A DNA stretch of 20,417 bases, from NCBI GenBank assembly GCA_000436735.1, contig FR887237.1, positions 296 to 20,712 of the forward strand. The letters are read 5' to 3'. This document shows, in pieces, positions 1-7,416 of the stretch (positions within the stretch are counted from its first letter, which is position 1; every line of letters begins with the position of its first letter). The notes beneath the pieces are model-generated. The model was not told where the DNA came from. It saw only the letters and a list, made by a program, of their open reading frames with translations, and made no database searches. Made by a program: the position numbers and the translations under genes. The stretch comes from Firmicutes bacterium CAG:170. GTDB taxonomy: Bacteria > Bacillota > Clostridia > Oscillospirales > Oscillospiraceae.

Positions 1-1168
1 CCCCCGCCACCCGTTCGCCGATCCTGAAGCGGAGGCTCACATGGCGCAGCGCGTAGGTCTCCGTATTGGGATAGCGGAAGGAAACGTCGCGGAACTCGAT
101 GCAGTAGTCGTTGTCGTCGCGCTTTTCCACCGACAGGGTGCCCTGATACATGGGATTCGGGATGTCAAAATAGGAGAAAAAGCGCTTGAGGTACTGGTCG
201 TTGGTCATGGCGACCTGCCACGCACGCACAAAGCCGTTGGCCGCCGCAAGCAGCAGCATGACGCTCGTAACGTACTGCGCGATGGAACCGACGCTGACCC
301 CGCCGCGCAGCGCGCCGGAGATCAGCAGCAGATAGACGCCGAAGCGCAGCACATGATCCATCAGCACTTCCGCCAGCCGCAGCAGTGCGCGGCGGAAATA
401 GGCGCGCGCCTCCCGGCCGCAAAGCGTTTTATAGAAGCCGTCGGCGTATTTGGCAAGCGGGCCGGCCATGGCATAGAGCCGGATATCCTTGCCGCTGGTG
501 TAGTTGCGAATGTAGGTGCTGTACTTATCCAGCGTGATATTCACCGTCACGCTGTCCTTGAAAAATTCCATGTTGATCGCGGAGGATCGCGCGCTCGTCA
601 GCACGGCCACCACGATGGAAACGAGAATGCCGCCGACAAAGGCGAGCTTGGCTGCGGGAGCAATTGCGTGCAGCGTAAAGAACGAGGCGGTCAGCGCGAT
701 GGAGGCGAAGATCTGCACGCCGAAACGCACGAACTGCTCGATGCAGGAGTCCAAATAGAATACGTTCCATCCCATCCGCGTTTCGGTCTGGATGCGCTCG
801 CGCAGCAGCGAGACCTTGCGGTCCTCGATCGAGGCATACGCAAGCGCCATCGCCTTTTCCGCGTGCATCCACTCGTAGCTGCAATTGGCCTCCTGAAAGC
901 CGATCTCCTTCTGCGCGTTCAGCACTGCGCTGAGAAGCGTTCCGAGCGCGGTCAGACCGACGGTCAGCGCGGCATAGCGGATCAGCACCTGCACCCCGGC
1001 GCCCGCGGCCAGCGCATCGATCAGCCGCGCGGAAAACCAGACCGGGATGTAGGGCAGCAGCGCCGTCACGACGCTGTATGCCAGAATTGCGGCAAAAAAC
1101 CGGCGGCTCATGGAATACAGCAGCCGCCACGAGCGGCGTGCGATCGAAATATGTTCCCGCAGCGTCAT
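1..1168 (-). CDS. ABC transporter permease/ATP-binding protein, 3'-truncated by window edge
   Basis: This is the second half of a probable heterodimeric ABC exporter. Only the first 389 residues are in the window: an N-terminal membrane domain with hydrophobic segments near residues 24-44, 62-83, 147-167 and 174-192, then the start of the nucleotide-binding domain (FRYPNTETYALRHVSL). The sequence stops just before the Walker A loop should begin. The ATG at 1168 overlaps the stop of the preceding ABC gene (ATGA), so the two are translationally coupled. Both proteins share a loop of the form KDIR(L/I)Y(A/G)MAG, probably part of the cytoplasmic coupling region, which supports their pairing. The substrate cannot be read from sequence. 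The neighbouring LytTR two-component genes suggest export of a peptide or an antimicrobial, but that is inference. Confidence 0.9.
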   Translation of the reverse strand, partial: MTLREHISIARRSWRLLYSMSRRFFAAILAYSVVTALLPYIPVWFSARLIDALAAGAGVQVLIRYAALTVGLTALGTLLSAVLNAQKEIGFQEANCSYEWMHAEKAMALAYASIEDRKVSLLRERIQTETRMGWNVFYLDSCIEQFVRFGVQIFASIALTASFFTLHAIAPAAKLAFVGGILVSIVVAVLTSARSSAINMEFFKDSVTVNITLDKYSTYIRNYTSGKDIRLYAMAGPLAKYADGFYKTLCGREARAYFRRALLRLAEVLMDHVLRFGVYLLLISGALRGGVSVGSIAQYVTSVMLLLAAANGFVRAWQVAMTNDQYLKRFFSYFDIPNPMYQGTLSVEKRDDNDYCIEFRDVSFRYPNTETYALRHVSLRFRIGERVAG

Positions 1169-3009
1169 GCCTCCGCACCTCCCGTGTAATCGTCACGATA
1201 CCAGCAGCTTTGAATTTCATAGAGCCTCGCATATTCGCCGTTCTGCGCAAGAAGCGCCTCATGCGTACCCTCCTCGGCAATGCGGCCGTCCCGCAGGAAC
1301 AGGATCCGGTCGCAGAAGCGCGTGGAGGCCAGCCGGTGCGAGATGAAGAGCGAGGTCTTGTCCCCGGTCATGTCGCGGTACTGGAGGTAGACCTCGTTTT
1401 CCGCGATGGGATCAAGCGCGGCGGTCGGCTCGTCGAGCACCAGCACCGGCGCGTCCTTATAGAGCGCCCGCGCCATCATCAGCTTCTGCGCCTCGCCGCC
1501 GGAAAGCTCGACGCCGTCCTTGTTGACCTGCTTGTCGAGCCGCGTGTCTATGCCGTGCGGAAGCGCGTCGAGCTTCTTCCCAAGCCCGGCCTTGCGCATA
1601 CACGCCTCGGCCCGCGCCCTGTCCACCTTTTCTCCGAAATCGCCCGCGACCGTCTCGGCCAGCGAGAAGAACGCGGTCTGCACATCCTGAAAAACGGGCG
1701 AAAACAGGCGGTAATACTCGTCCCGCCGAAATTCGGCCGCCGGGACGCCGTCGATGCGGATCTCGCCGGAGGTCGGGCGGTACAGTCCGCACAGGAGCTT
1801 GACGAGCGTCGTCTTGCCCGCGCCGTTCATACCGACCAGCGCCATTCGCTCACCGGCGCGGAGCGTGAAGGAGATATCGTGCAGCGTATCCTGCTCCGCG
1901 CCGTCATAGCGGAAGGAGACGTGCTCGAACACGATCTCCGGCGCATGACGCAGCGCGTCCGCCGAAAGTGCCCTGCCGCCGCTGTCCTCGTCCGGAAGAT
2001 CCAGGAATTCGCGGAAGTCGCAGACCTTGAGGCTTGCCGTCTGCATGGCGTTCCACGCGGTGAGGATGCTGCCGACATAGGAGGCAAAGCCGGAGATGGC
2101 GGCAAAATAGAGCACGAATTGGTCGGCGGTGATCTCGCCGCGCAGCGACATGGCGATCAGCACCGCGTAGGCCGTGCCGTCGCGGACGAGGATCACGCCG
2201 AGATCGGCCAGCCGGGTCAGCAGCTGCCGCGCGCTCAGGCGCTTCTGCCACAATACGCTCTGCGCGGCAAGATCGTCATAGACCGTGCGCAGCCATCCGG
2301 CCATGCCGTAGATGCGGATATCCTTCGCGCACGCAAAATCGGCCGCGCGTTCGCTCACATAATCGGTCTTTTGCTCGATGTCCGTGCGTTCGGGCCGCGT
2401 GCGGTATTCGTAGCGGTTATATGCCCGGACGCAGAACCAGTTCGCCGCCGGAGCGGCGGTCAGAAGCAGCAGGAGCCACGGGCTGACAGCGGAAATGATC
2501 GTGCCGAAGAGCAGGTAGCAAAGCAGATTTTGCAGCAGCTCCATGGTCTGCTGCGGCATTTCCAGCAGCGGTACCTTGCCGAAGGACATCCATGTCGCCG
2601 CCTCCGCGCGGCTGTGCAGATCACGCACTGATTTTTTCTCATATTGCTGATAATAGCAGCGCATGGCCTTTTTATCCAGAAGCACGCCCTCGCCGAAACG
2701 ATAGCGGTCAAAGTAGGGCTTTTGAATCGTTTCCATGAATTCCTTCAGCGCCTTTGCCAGAAAGACCGCGCCGATCAAAAGCCCGACGGCCAGCGCGGCG
2801 TGCGCAAAGCTCCGCCCGGAGACGACCTCCGACACGACGAGCGCCGGAAGCCGGACCTCCGCCCACGCCAGAAATACTGCCAGTGGAACGCCCGCCGCCG
2901 TCAGCCAGAAGGACTGCGGCGCGCCGCGAAGCATCTCCCGGAAGCTCCAGAGGGCGTTGCTCCATGCGGAACGATAGGGCTTTTCCTTTTTGGGTCTGTT
3001 CTTTTTCAA
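1165..3009 (-). CDS. ABC transporter ATP-binding protein/permease (exporter half)
   Basis: A full-length half-transporter of about 614 residues, with a membrane domain followed by an ATPase domain. Counting from the start chosen here, Walker A (GMNGAGKTT) is at about 393-401, the LSGGE signature near 502, Walker B (VLVLDEP) near 522-528 and the H-loop histidine (ISHRLA) near 558, so the ATPase looks catalytically intact. I place the start at a TTG codon at 3009. It lies 9 nt after a good AAGGGAG ribosome binding site, whereas the alternative in-frame GTG at 3036 has no such site. It is the first gene of a two-gene operon and overlaps the next gene by 4 nt. It follows a response regulator and histidine kinase on the same strand, which often control such exporters in Firmicutes. 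The substrate is unknown. Confidence 0.92.
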   Translation of the reverse strand: MKKNRPKKEKPYRSAWSNALWSFREMLRGAPQSFWLTAAGVPLAVFLAWAEVRLPALVVSEVVSGRSFAHAALAVGLLIGAVFLAKALKEFMETIQKPYFDRYRFGEGVLLDKKAMRCYYQQYEKKSVRDLHSRAEAATWMSFGKVPLLEMPQQTMELLQNLLCYLLFGTIISAVSPWLLLLLTAAPAANWFCVRAYNRYEYRTRPERTDIEQKTDYVSERAADFACAKDIRIYGMAGWLRTVYDDLAAQSVLWQKRLSARQLLTRLADLGVILVRDGTAYAVLIAMSLRGEITADQFVLYFAAISGFASYVGSILTAWNAMQTASLKVCDFREFLDLPDEDSGGRALSADALRHAPEIVFEHVSFRYDGAEQDTLHDISFTLRAGERMALVGMNGAGKTTLVKLLCGLYRPTSGEIRIDGVPAAEFRRDEYYRLFSPVFQDVQTAFFSLAETVAGDFGEKVDRARAEACMRKAGLGKKLDALPHGIDTRLDKQVNKDGVELSGGEAQKLMMARALYKDAPVLVLDEPTAALDPIAENEVYLQYRDMTGDKTSLFISHRLASTRFCDRILFLRDGRIAEEGTHEALLAQNGEYARLYEIQSCWYRDDYTGGAEA

Positions 3010-3061
3010 AACACATCGCTCCCTTCGTGGCTTCACTCTAGCATAAAAGATGCCGAAAAGC

Positions 3062-3102
3062 GCAATTCGTGCACCAACTGCATCTGTCGGTACACGAATT
3101 GC
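3062..3102. promoter_or_regulatory. 13-bp inverted repeat between the kinase gene and the ABC operon
   Basis: The arms GCAATTCGTGCAC (3062-3074) and GTACACGAATTGC (3090-3102) are complementary with one mismatch and are separated by 15 nt. On the minus strand the dyad starts just past the kinase stop codon and lies 50-95 nt upstream of the ABC start. A TATGCT box (possible -10) follows at a suitable distance from the ABC gene, but I see no convincing -35. It could be an operator for the ABC operon or a factor-independent terminator for the kinase. The T-tract is weak and broken, which favours the operator reading slightly. Confidence 0.45.
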
Positions 3103-3104
3103 AA

Positions 3105-3755
3105 TTACGAGACGGCGGGAACCAGAAATTCCGAGGTAAACGCGCCGTCCTCACTGTTGTATTTGACCCAGCCGCCATGCTGCTCCAAAATGGCCTCCGC
3201 GCGGTGCAGGCCGAAGCCGTGCGCGCCGGATTTTCCCGTCCGGAACAGGGAGCCGATCTTCGTTTTTCGGCTTCCGGCGGCGTTCAGAAGGTAAAAATAA
3301 AGCATTTTGCCTTTGATCCGCATGGAAAGTCGGATGAATTTTTCGCCCTACGCCTCGCGGCAGGCCTCGATGGCGTTGTCGAGCAGGTTGCCGATCACGA
3401 TGCTCAGCTCCAGATCGGAGAACGTCAGCCGGTCAGGCAGATTCACATCGACGGTCACGGCAATGCCGTCGGCTCTGGCCTGCGCGAGTTTGGCGGAGAG
3501 AATGGCATCCACCGTCACGTTTCCGGTTTTGAGCAGCGTGTCCACGCTTTGCAGGCTTCGATCCAGCTCCGTGATATAGGCGATGGCCCGCTCCACCTCT
3601 CCGGCCTCGAGCTGGCCCTTGAGGGCCTGCAAATGGTGATGGAAGTCGTGCTTGTAGCCGCGCATTTCGCTGTGGATGCTGCGCACCTCGTCCAGATGCC
3701 GCCGCGCCTGCTCCTCCTGCATCTCGACAAGCTTCAGATATGTCCGCTTGAGCAT
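3105..3755 (-). pseudogene. GHKL-type sensor histidine kinase interrupted by an in-frame amber stop
   Basis: This reads as a soluble GHKL (AgrC-like) histidine kinase of about 216 codons with no membrane segment. The first 135 residues include the phospho-acceptor helix (YKHDFHHHLQALKG) and the N box (IGNLLDNAIEAC). A TAG at 3348-3350 follows. The same frame then continues as GEKFIRLSMRIKG and carries an intact ATP-binding G box (GKSGAHGFGLHRAEAILEQH) to a TAA at 3105. No frameshift is involved. It starts 9 nt after the response regulator stop, with a GAGGTGA binding site that overlaps that stop. Conservation beyond the TAG suggests a recent nonsense mutation, a sequencing error, or amber suppression. 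Without read-through the product lacks the G box and should not bind ATP. Confidence 0.8.
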
Positions 3756-3764
3756 CGCGTCACC

Positions 3765-4466
3765 TCAATTCCGTTCGATAAAGGCCCTGTGGATCTCGTC
3801 GTATTTTCCGCGGGCCAGCGGAAGCTCCGCGCCGCCCTCCAGCGTGACGGAGCTTCGGCCGATGCGCAGCACCGCCTTCAGATTGACCAGATAAGAGCGG
3901 TGGACGCGGAAAAAATCGGCGCTGAGCCGCCCGGCAAAGGCGGAAATGTTCTCCTTGATGCGGTATTCCTGCGTCTTTGTGTGGATCACAAGGTCGTGCA
4001 GGAAGGATTCCGCATACAGGATCTCGGATTCATAGAGCTTCCTCGACGCGCCCTCGCAGGAAATGACGACAGACGGCGGCTCGACAGCCAGCCGCTCCGC
4101 CGCGCGGGTCAGCACCTCGCAGAGCTTCTCCGCCGCCACGGGCTTGACCAGATAGTGCAGCGCGTCCACCTCGTAGCCCTCGGTCACGAACTCAAAGTGC
4201 GAGGTGATGAACGCGATCTCCGCCCTGCAGCCGTCCGCGCGCAGGCGCTTTGCAAGCCGGATGCCGCTCATTTCCTTCATTTCCACATCCAGCAGCAGAA
4301 TATCAAAGCCCGCGTCGTCCGCGTAGGCAAACAGGAGCGCCTCCGCGCTCGGGAAGCAGTCCGTGCGGCATGTGACGCCGCACTTTTCCGCCCATGCTTC
4401 CGCAATTGACCGAAGCCGCTCTGCCTGCTCCGCTTCGTCGTCGCAGACGGCAATATGATATGTCAC
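3765..4466 (-). CDS. LytTR-family response regulator (AgrA/LytR type)
   Basis: A two-component response regulator of 233 residues. The N-terminal receiver domain has the acidic pair (CDDE), the phospho-acceptor aspartate in LLLDVEM (about residue 60), the threonine in FITSHF and the lysine in YLVKPV (about 108). The C-terminal half is a LytTR DNA-binding domain, recognisable by FFRVHRSYLVNL and its basic surroundings. I chose the GTG at 4466 because GGAGG lies about 7 nt upstream. A GTG three codons earlier (4475) is a possible alternative with a weaker AGGA site. It is cotranscribed with the kinase that follows and is read from a near-consensus promoter. The likely target is the adjacent ABC operon, by analogy with similar clusters. 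Confidence 0.93.
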   Translation of the reverse strand: MTYHIAVCDDEAEQAERLRSIAEAWAEKCGVTCRTDCFPSAEALLFAYADDAGFDILLLDVEMKEMSGIRLAKRLRADGCRAEIAFITSHFEFVTEGYEVDALHYLVKPVAAEKLCEVLTRAAERLAVEPPSVVISCEGASRKLYESEILYAESFLHDLVIHTKTQEYRIKENISAFAGRLSADFFRVHRSYLVNLKAVLRIGRSSVTLEGGAELPLARGKYDEIHRAFIERN

Positions 4467-4501
4467 AGCCCGCACCTCCGTTTCCTGTGTGCTTTGTTCT
4501 G

Positions 4502-4530
4502 ATTATATCCGAAATCACAAGTACTTTCAA
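4502..4530 (-). promoter_or_regulatory. Sigma-A promoter for the response regulator/kinase pair
   Basis: On the minus strand TTGAAA (4525-4530) and TATAAT (4502-4507) are separated by exactly 17 nt. Transcription should start near 4495, about 30 nt upstream of the response regulator start. Confidence 0.85.
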
Positions 4531-4561
4531 GGAATTCTGCGTGTTTGCTCTGCTTTCTCCT

Positions 4562-4726
4562 TCCGGCGTGGAATGGATGATGCAGGGATAGATCGGCGCG
4601 CAGCCGAAGCCGATGATGAGGAACGCCGCAAACGCGGCGGCGTAGGAATCCGTGGGAATCAGCAGCGCCGCGATCCCGCAGGCGAGGACGCCGGAGCCGA
4701 TGCGGATCCTATTCCGGTCGCCCATA
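4562..4726 (-). pseudogene. Remnant of an MFS transporter
   Basis: About 55 codons resemble a late segment of a major facilitator permease: a cytoplasmic MGDRNRIRIG loop, a hydrophobic helix (VLACGIAALLI), and a second helix ending in IIGFGCAPIYPCIIHSTPE, a pattern known from MFS sugar-permease-like proteins. Nothing before or after this stretch continues the family in any frame. The frame runs on into the response regulator promoter and gene without meaningful sequence. A GGAGG lies 8 nt before the ATG at 4726, so a short peptide could be made, but I treat this as a decayed gene fragment left by rearrangement. Confidence 0.6.
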
Positions 4727-4890
4727 GTGTATTCCTCCAACTGCCAATGCAGTCGGACAGCAGGCCTATTCACGCTGCGTCATTTTTCCTTGAAATACGT
4801 CAGTATTTCTGCGAAAAGATCTTGCTCGGCGCGATAATTTCTCACCGCCGGTCATACTGCCAGTCTTCAGATACACCCTGTGCGGTTTTT

Positions 4891-5745
4891 CTACAGCTCT
4901 CTCTGCGCGGCGGCGCATTCATACGCCTGCTTATACTGCTGCGTCTCGCTGTAGCAGCGCTCCAGCGCCAGCAGCAGCTCCCGTCTCAGCAGCCGCGAAA
5001 GGCCCTCTACCTCCCGCGCCTGCTGCAAATAGAGGATCGCGTTTTCATACTGCTCCTTTTTCGCGGCGATGCGCCCCCGCAGGATCAGATATTCCGCGCG
5101 GCTCTCCTCCGGGAGGTCTGCGATCGACCAGATCTCCCGCTCTGCGGCCTGAATATGCTCCTGCTCCAGATCGTAGCGCGCCATTGTCAGATGATACTGC
5201 ACGCCGGTCTGCTGCTGAAGGAAGATCTGCCGGTAAGCCTCAAATGCCTCTCTGGTGTCTCTTTTCTCTGCTGCCGCGCATCGCGCGGAAATGCCCGCCG
5301 CCGCGATCTGGAGCGAAGGCTCCGGATAGAGACAGCGCGCATTGCATTCCAGCGCCTGCTCCGCATACGCGCCTGCCTCGGAGAAGCGCTCGTCGCCAAG
5401 CGCCTGCTCCGCGAGACGGCGCGCGCAGATCGAGCGCATCAAAAGCGCCTCCTCGCCGGTCAGCGTCCCGGTGCGCTCCATGCATTCGGCCCAGCGCCCC
5501 TCCCGGAAGAGGTCACGCGCCTCCGTCAGCCGCGTCTGCGCGGCGTCGCCGTCCTCCTGCGTCATCAGCCAGCCCGCATCGACGCCGAGGCCCGCCGCCA
5601 GATATTCCAGCGTCCGCATCGAGGGCTGCGCCAGATCGTTTTCGATCTGCGAGAGCTGATTTCTCGTGATGCGGTCGCCCGCAAGCTGCTTCTGCGTCAG
5701 GCCGCGTTCCAGCCGTACCTGCCGTATTTTCTCGCCGAGCGTCAT
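4891..5745 (-). CDS. XRE-family transcriptional regulator with C-terminal TPR-like domain
   Basis: A 284-residue regulator. Residues 6-60 form a Cro/C1-type helix-turn-helix (KIRQVRLERGLTQKQLAG followed by RNQLSQIEN and a leucine-rich end). The remaining 220 residues are alanine/leucine/glutamate-rich paired helices typical of tetratricopeptide repeats, for example AILYLQQAREVEGLSRLLRR near the C-terminus. This architecture matches RRNPP-like peptide-sensing regulators, but no signalling-peptide gene is seen next to it, so the inducer is unknown. The ATG at 5745 has GGAGGG about 7 nt upstream. The gene sits just downstream of the bile salt hydrolase gene on the same strand and has its own promoter with a palindromic operator, which suggests autoregulation. 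Confidence 0.88.
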   Translation of the reverse strand: MTLGEKIRQVRLERGLTQKQLAGDRITRNQLSQIENDLAQPSMRTLEYLAAGLGVDAGWLMTQEDGDAAQTRLTEARDLFREGRWAECMERTGTLTGEEALLMRSICARRLAEQALGDERFSEAGAYAEQALECNARCLYPEPSLQIAAAGISARCAAAEKRDTREAFEAYRQIFLQQQTGVQYHLTMARYDLEQEHIQAAEREIWSIADLPEESRAEYLILRGRIAAKKEQYENAILYLQQAREVEGLSRLLRRELLLALERCYSETQQYKQAYECAAAQREL

Positions 5746-5761
5746 GGCCGTCCCTCCGAAT

Positions 5762-5786
5762 GTAAATGAAATTTACTTCATTTTAC
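5762..5786. promoter_or_regulatory. Nested palindromic operator upstream of the XRE gene
   Basis: GTAAAT-GAA-ATTTAC (5762-5776) is a perfect dyad. It overlaps a second perfect dyad, AATGAA-ATTTAC-TTCATT (5765-5782). The whole stretch is also an imperfect palindrome beginning GTAAATGAA and ending TTCATTTTAC. It covers the -10 box and predicted start site of the XRE promoter, the place expected for repressor binding. Confidence 0.65.
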
Positions 5787-5808
5787 CATCCGCCGGCGCG
5801 CTTTGCAA
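5780..5808 (-). promoter_or_regulatory. Sigma-A promoter of the XRE regulator
   Basis: On the minus strand TTGCAA (5803-5808) and TAAAAT (5780-5785) are spaced by 17 nt. The start is predicted near 5773, inside the palindromic operator and about 28 nt upstream of the ATG. Confidence 0.7.
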
Positions 5809-5816
5809 GCGTCTGC

Positions 5817-6827
5817 TTAGTTGCTCCACCGGACGCGCAGCTCCGTTTCCAGCGCATAGCTGACCGGCACACGGCCCTCCAGATCCTCGCGGAAGAGCAA
5901 CACAGCGGTCAGCGCGCTATCCGGGCGGAAGAGCGACACAGCGGTCAGCGCGCTATTCTCATAGGTTTTGTAATAGTAGATGCCCTGATCGGCGTTGCAG
6001 CAGCTGGAATAGAGCGTGATCTCAAATTTTCCGTCCTCCAGCGCGCAGCAGCCGCGCTGCTGCGCGACGGCGTCGAGAATGTGGTAAAATTGGCTGACGC
6101 TTGCCTGCTCGCTGTCCTCCGACTGCGCGTGCATCCGCACGAACGCCGCGCGCACAAACCGCGACTGCGACGAAAGGTCGCCCGGCAGGCCGATGGCGCC
6201 CATGCCCCGGCTGTAGCGCTCCAACGGAAGCTCTGGAGCAAACCGATTTTCCGGCGCCCCAGGCGAGAGCTGCGCAAAATTGTTGAGCGCAAAAAGCTGC
6301 ATCGGGAACGGCGGATTGTTCGTCAGAACGCCCACAGGATCGTCGTAGACGTGCAGGCCGTCCGCCGTCTGCTCGATCACAAGGCAGCGCTCCCGGTCGG
6401 CCAGCAGCCAGTGCAGCTGCGCCGGAGGCATTCCCTCACAGAACGGCGTATCCGTCAGATTGACCCGCTCAAGCAGCGTCTGCGCCTCCTGCGCCGTCGC
6501 GCAGCCTCCGAGCAGCCACGGGATCAGTTCAAACTGCGCCACGTTGACACGCCCCGGCTCCGGGCTGCGGTAGACGGCGTTTCCGACGAAATTCAGCCCC
6601 GCGATGCACAGGCCCTTTTCGTTCACCGCATCATAATAGAGCGGATAGCCGCCCTGCATATGCGCCATGCCGATCATGGCGTAATGCCGCTCCAACGCGG
6701 CAGTGTGGCGCATGGGCAGCGGCGCATTCCGCGGAAAGATCGTCACGCTCTCGCCGTAAGAGCGCTCATAGTCGAGATTTCTTCCGAAATAAAAATCCTT
6801 TGTCCGATAGGTCGCAGCCGTACACAT
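5817..6827 (-). CDS. bsh: Bile salt hydrolase (choloylglycine hydrolase family, Ntn hydrolase)
   Basis: It is predicted to hydrolyse the amide bond of glycine- or taurine-conjugated bile salts. The start at 6827 gives MCTAATYRTK, placing the catalytic Cys at position 2, where removal of Met exposes the N-terminal nucleophile. An upstream in-frame ATG at 6926 would bury this Cys and is rejected. Other expected residues are R16 and D19 (GRNLDY), N79 (GLNF), N170 (VLTNNPPFPMQ) and R223 in the conserved block GLPGDLSSQSRFVRAAF. The 336 residues fit the family. Near the C-terminus, residues 291-302 and 303-314 are a tandem duplication of the pattern xSALTAVxLFRx. No signal peptide is present, so the enzyme is cytoplasmic. 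Penicillin V acylases belong to the same family, but the motif set favours bile salt hydrolase. Confidence 0.93.
   Translation of the reverse strand: MCTAATYRTKDFYFGRNLDYERSYGESVTIFPRNAPLPMRHTAALERHYAMIGMAHMQGGYPLYYDAVNEKGLCIAGLNFVGNAVYRSPEPGRVNVAQFELIPWLLGGCATAQEAQTLLERVNLTDTPFCEGMPPAQLHWLLADRERCLVIEQTADGLHVYDDPVGVLTNNPPFPMQLFALNNFAQLSPGAPENRFAPELPLERYSRGMGAIGLPGDLSSQSRFVRAAFVRMHAQSEDSEQASVSQFYHILDAVAQQRGCCALEDGKFEITLYSSCCNADQGIYYYKTYENSALTAVSLFRPDSALTAVLLFREDLEGRVPVSYALETELRVRWSN
5889..5958. repeat. 36-bp tandem duplication inside the bile salt hydrolase gene
   Basis: Two copies of a 36-bp unit start at 5889 and 5925 with GCGGAAGAGC. The first 34 bases differ at only two positions. The duplication keeps the frame and adds 12 residues. 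Confidence 0.88.
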
Positions 6828-6928
6828 GGATATCCCAGCTTTCTTTTTGTTGATGTAATTGCGCGGTGCTACTTTAGGATACCACACAGCGCAGCCGTCA
6901 TGCATGAACAGCCTGTTAAATAGCAAAC

Positions 6929-6963
6929 GCCCGCCGTCCGTAAGGGACAGCGGGCAGTTTTTT
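6929..6963. terminator. Hairpin terminator downstream of iscU
   Basis: GCCCGC (6929-6934) pairs with GCGGGC (6950-6955), and GTCC pairs with GGAC within the same stem. A six-T run follows on the plus strand (6958-6963). On the minus strand, where iscS-iscU ends at 6969, the hairpin is followed only by GTTTGCTATTT. It probably ends the isc operon and may also stop antisense transcription, since no plus-strand gene precedes it. Confidence 0.65.
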
Positions 6964-6968
6964 CGATC

Positions 6969-7403
6969 TCAGACCATCCGGCAGGACTCGCAGCTCTCGC
7001 AGTCGGGGAACTTGCTCTTGTCGTAGGCAATGCCGTTCTTGTCGTAGTAGTCCTTGACGGCGGACTTGATGGCCTCCTCGGCCAGGACGGAGCAGTGCAG
7101 CTTGTGCGCGGGCAGTCCGCCGAGCGCTTCCACGACCTGCTTGTTCGTGACGGCCGTAGCCTCCTCCAGCGTCTTGCCCTTGATCATCTCCGTGGCCATG
7201 GAGCTGGAGGCGATGGCGCTGCCGCAGCCGAAGGTCTCAAATTTTACGTCCTCGATCTTATCGTCCTTGATCTTGAGGTACATCTTCATGATGTCGCCGC
7301 ATTTTGCGTTGCCGACCTCGCCGATGCCGTCCGCGTCGGGGATCTCGCCGACATTGCGCGGGTTCATGAAGTGATCCATTACGGTTTCCGTATAAAGTGC
7401 CAT
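6969..7403 (-). CDS. iscU: Iron-sulfur cluster scaffold protein, NifU/IscU family
   Basis: It receives sulfur from the cysteine desulfurase encoded just upstream and assembles Fe-S clusters for transfer to apoproteins. The 144-residue protein has the U-type scaffold fold, starting MALYTETVMDHFMNPRNVGE. The three cluster-ligating cysteines are C35 (NAKCGD, with D37), C60 (FGCGSAIASSS) and C104 (HKLHCSVLAE). The C-terminus adds a cysteine cluster, CESCESC, at 135-141, as in Clostridia NifU-type proteins. The ATG at 7403 has AAGGAGG about 8 nt upstream. That site overlaps the iscS stop codon, so the two genes are coupled. Confidence 0.95.
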   Translation of the reverse strand: MALYTETVMDHFMNPRNVGEIPDADGIGEVGNAKCGDIMKMYLKIKDDKIEDVKFETFGCGSAIASSSMATEMIKGKTLEEATAVTNKQVVEALGGLPAHKLHCSVLAEEAIKSAVKDYYDKNGIAYDKSKFPDCESCESCRMV

Positions 7404-7416
7404 GATCGTTTCCTCC

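Noticed and set aside
1078..2631. Long plus-strand open frame over the ABC genes
   Set aside because: It is an antisense shadow of two clear ABC transporter genes and has an Arg-rich composition without any domain.
3345..3353. Pyrrolysine or selenocysteine recoding at the kinase stop
   Set aside because: Selenocysteine uses TGA, not TAG. Nothing around the codon suggests a pyrrolysine system, and histidine kinases are not known pyrrolysine proteins. A nonsense mutation or sequence error is simpler.
6828..6926. N-terminal extension of the bile salt hydrolase from the ATG at 6926
   Set aside because: It would add 33 residues before the catalytic cysteine, which must be exposed at the N-terminus in this family.
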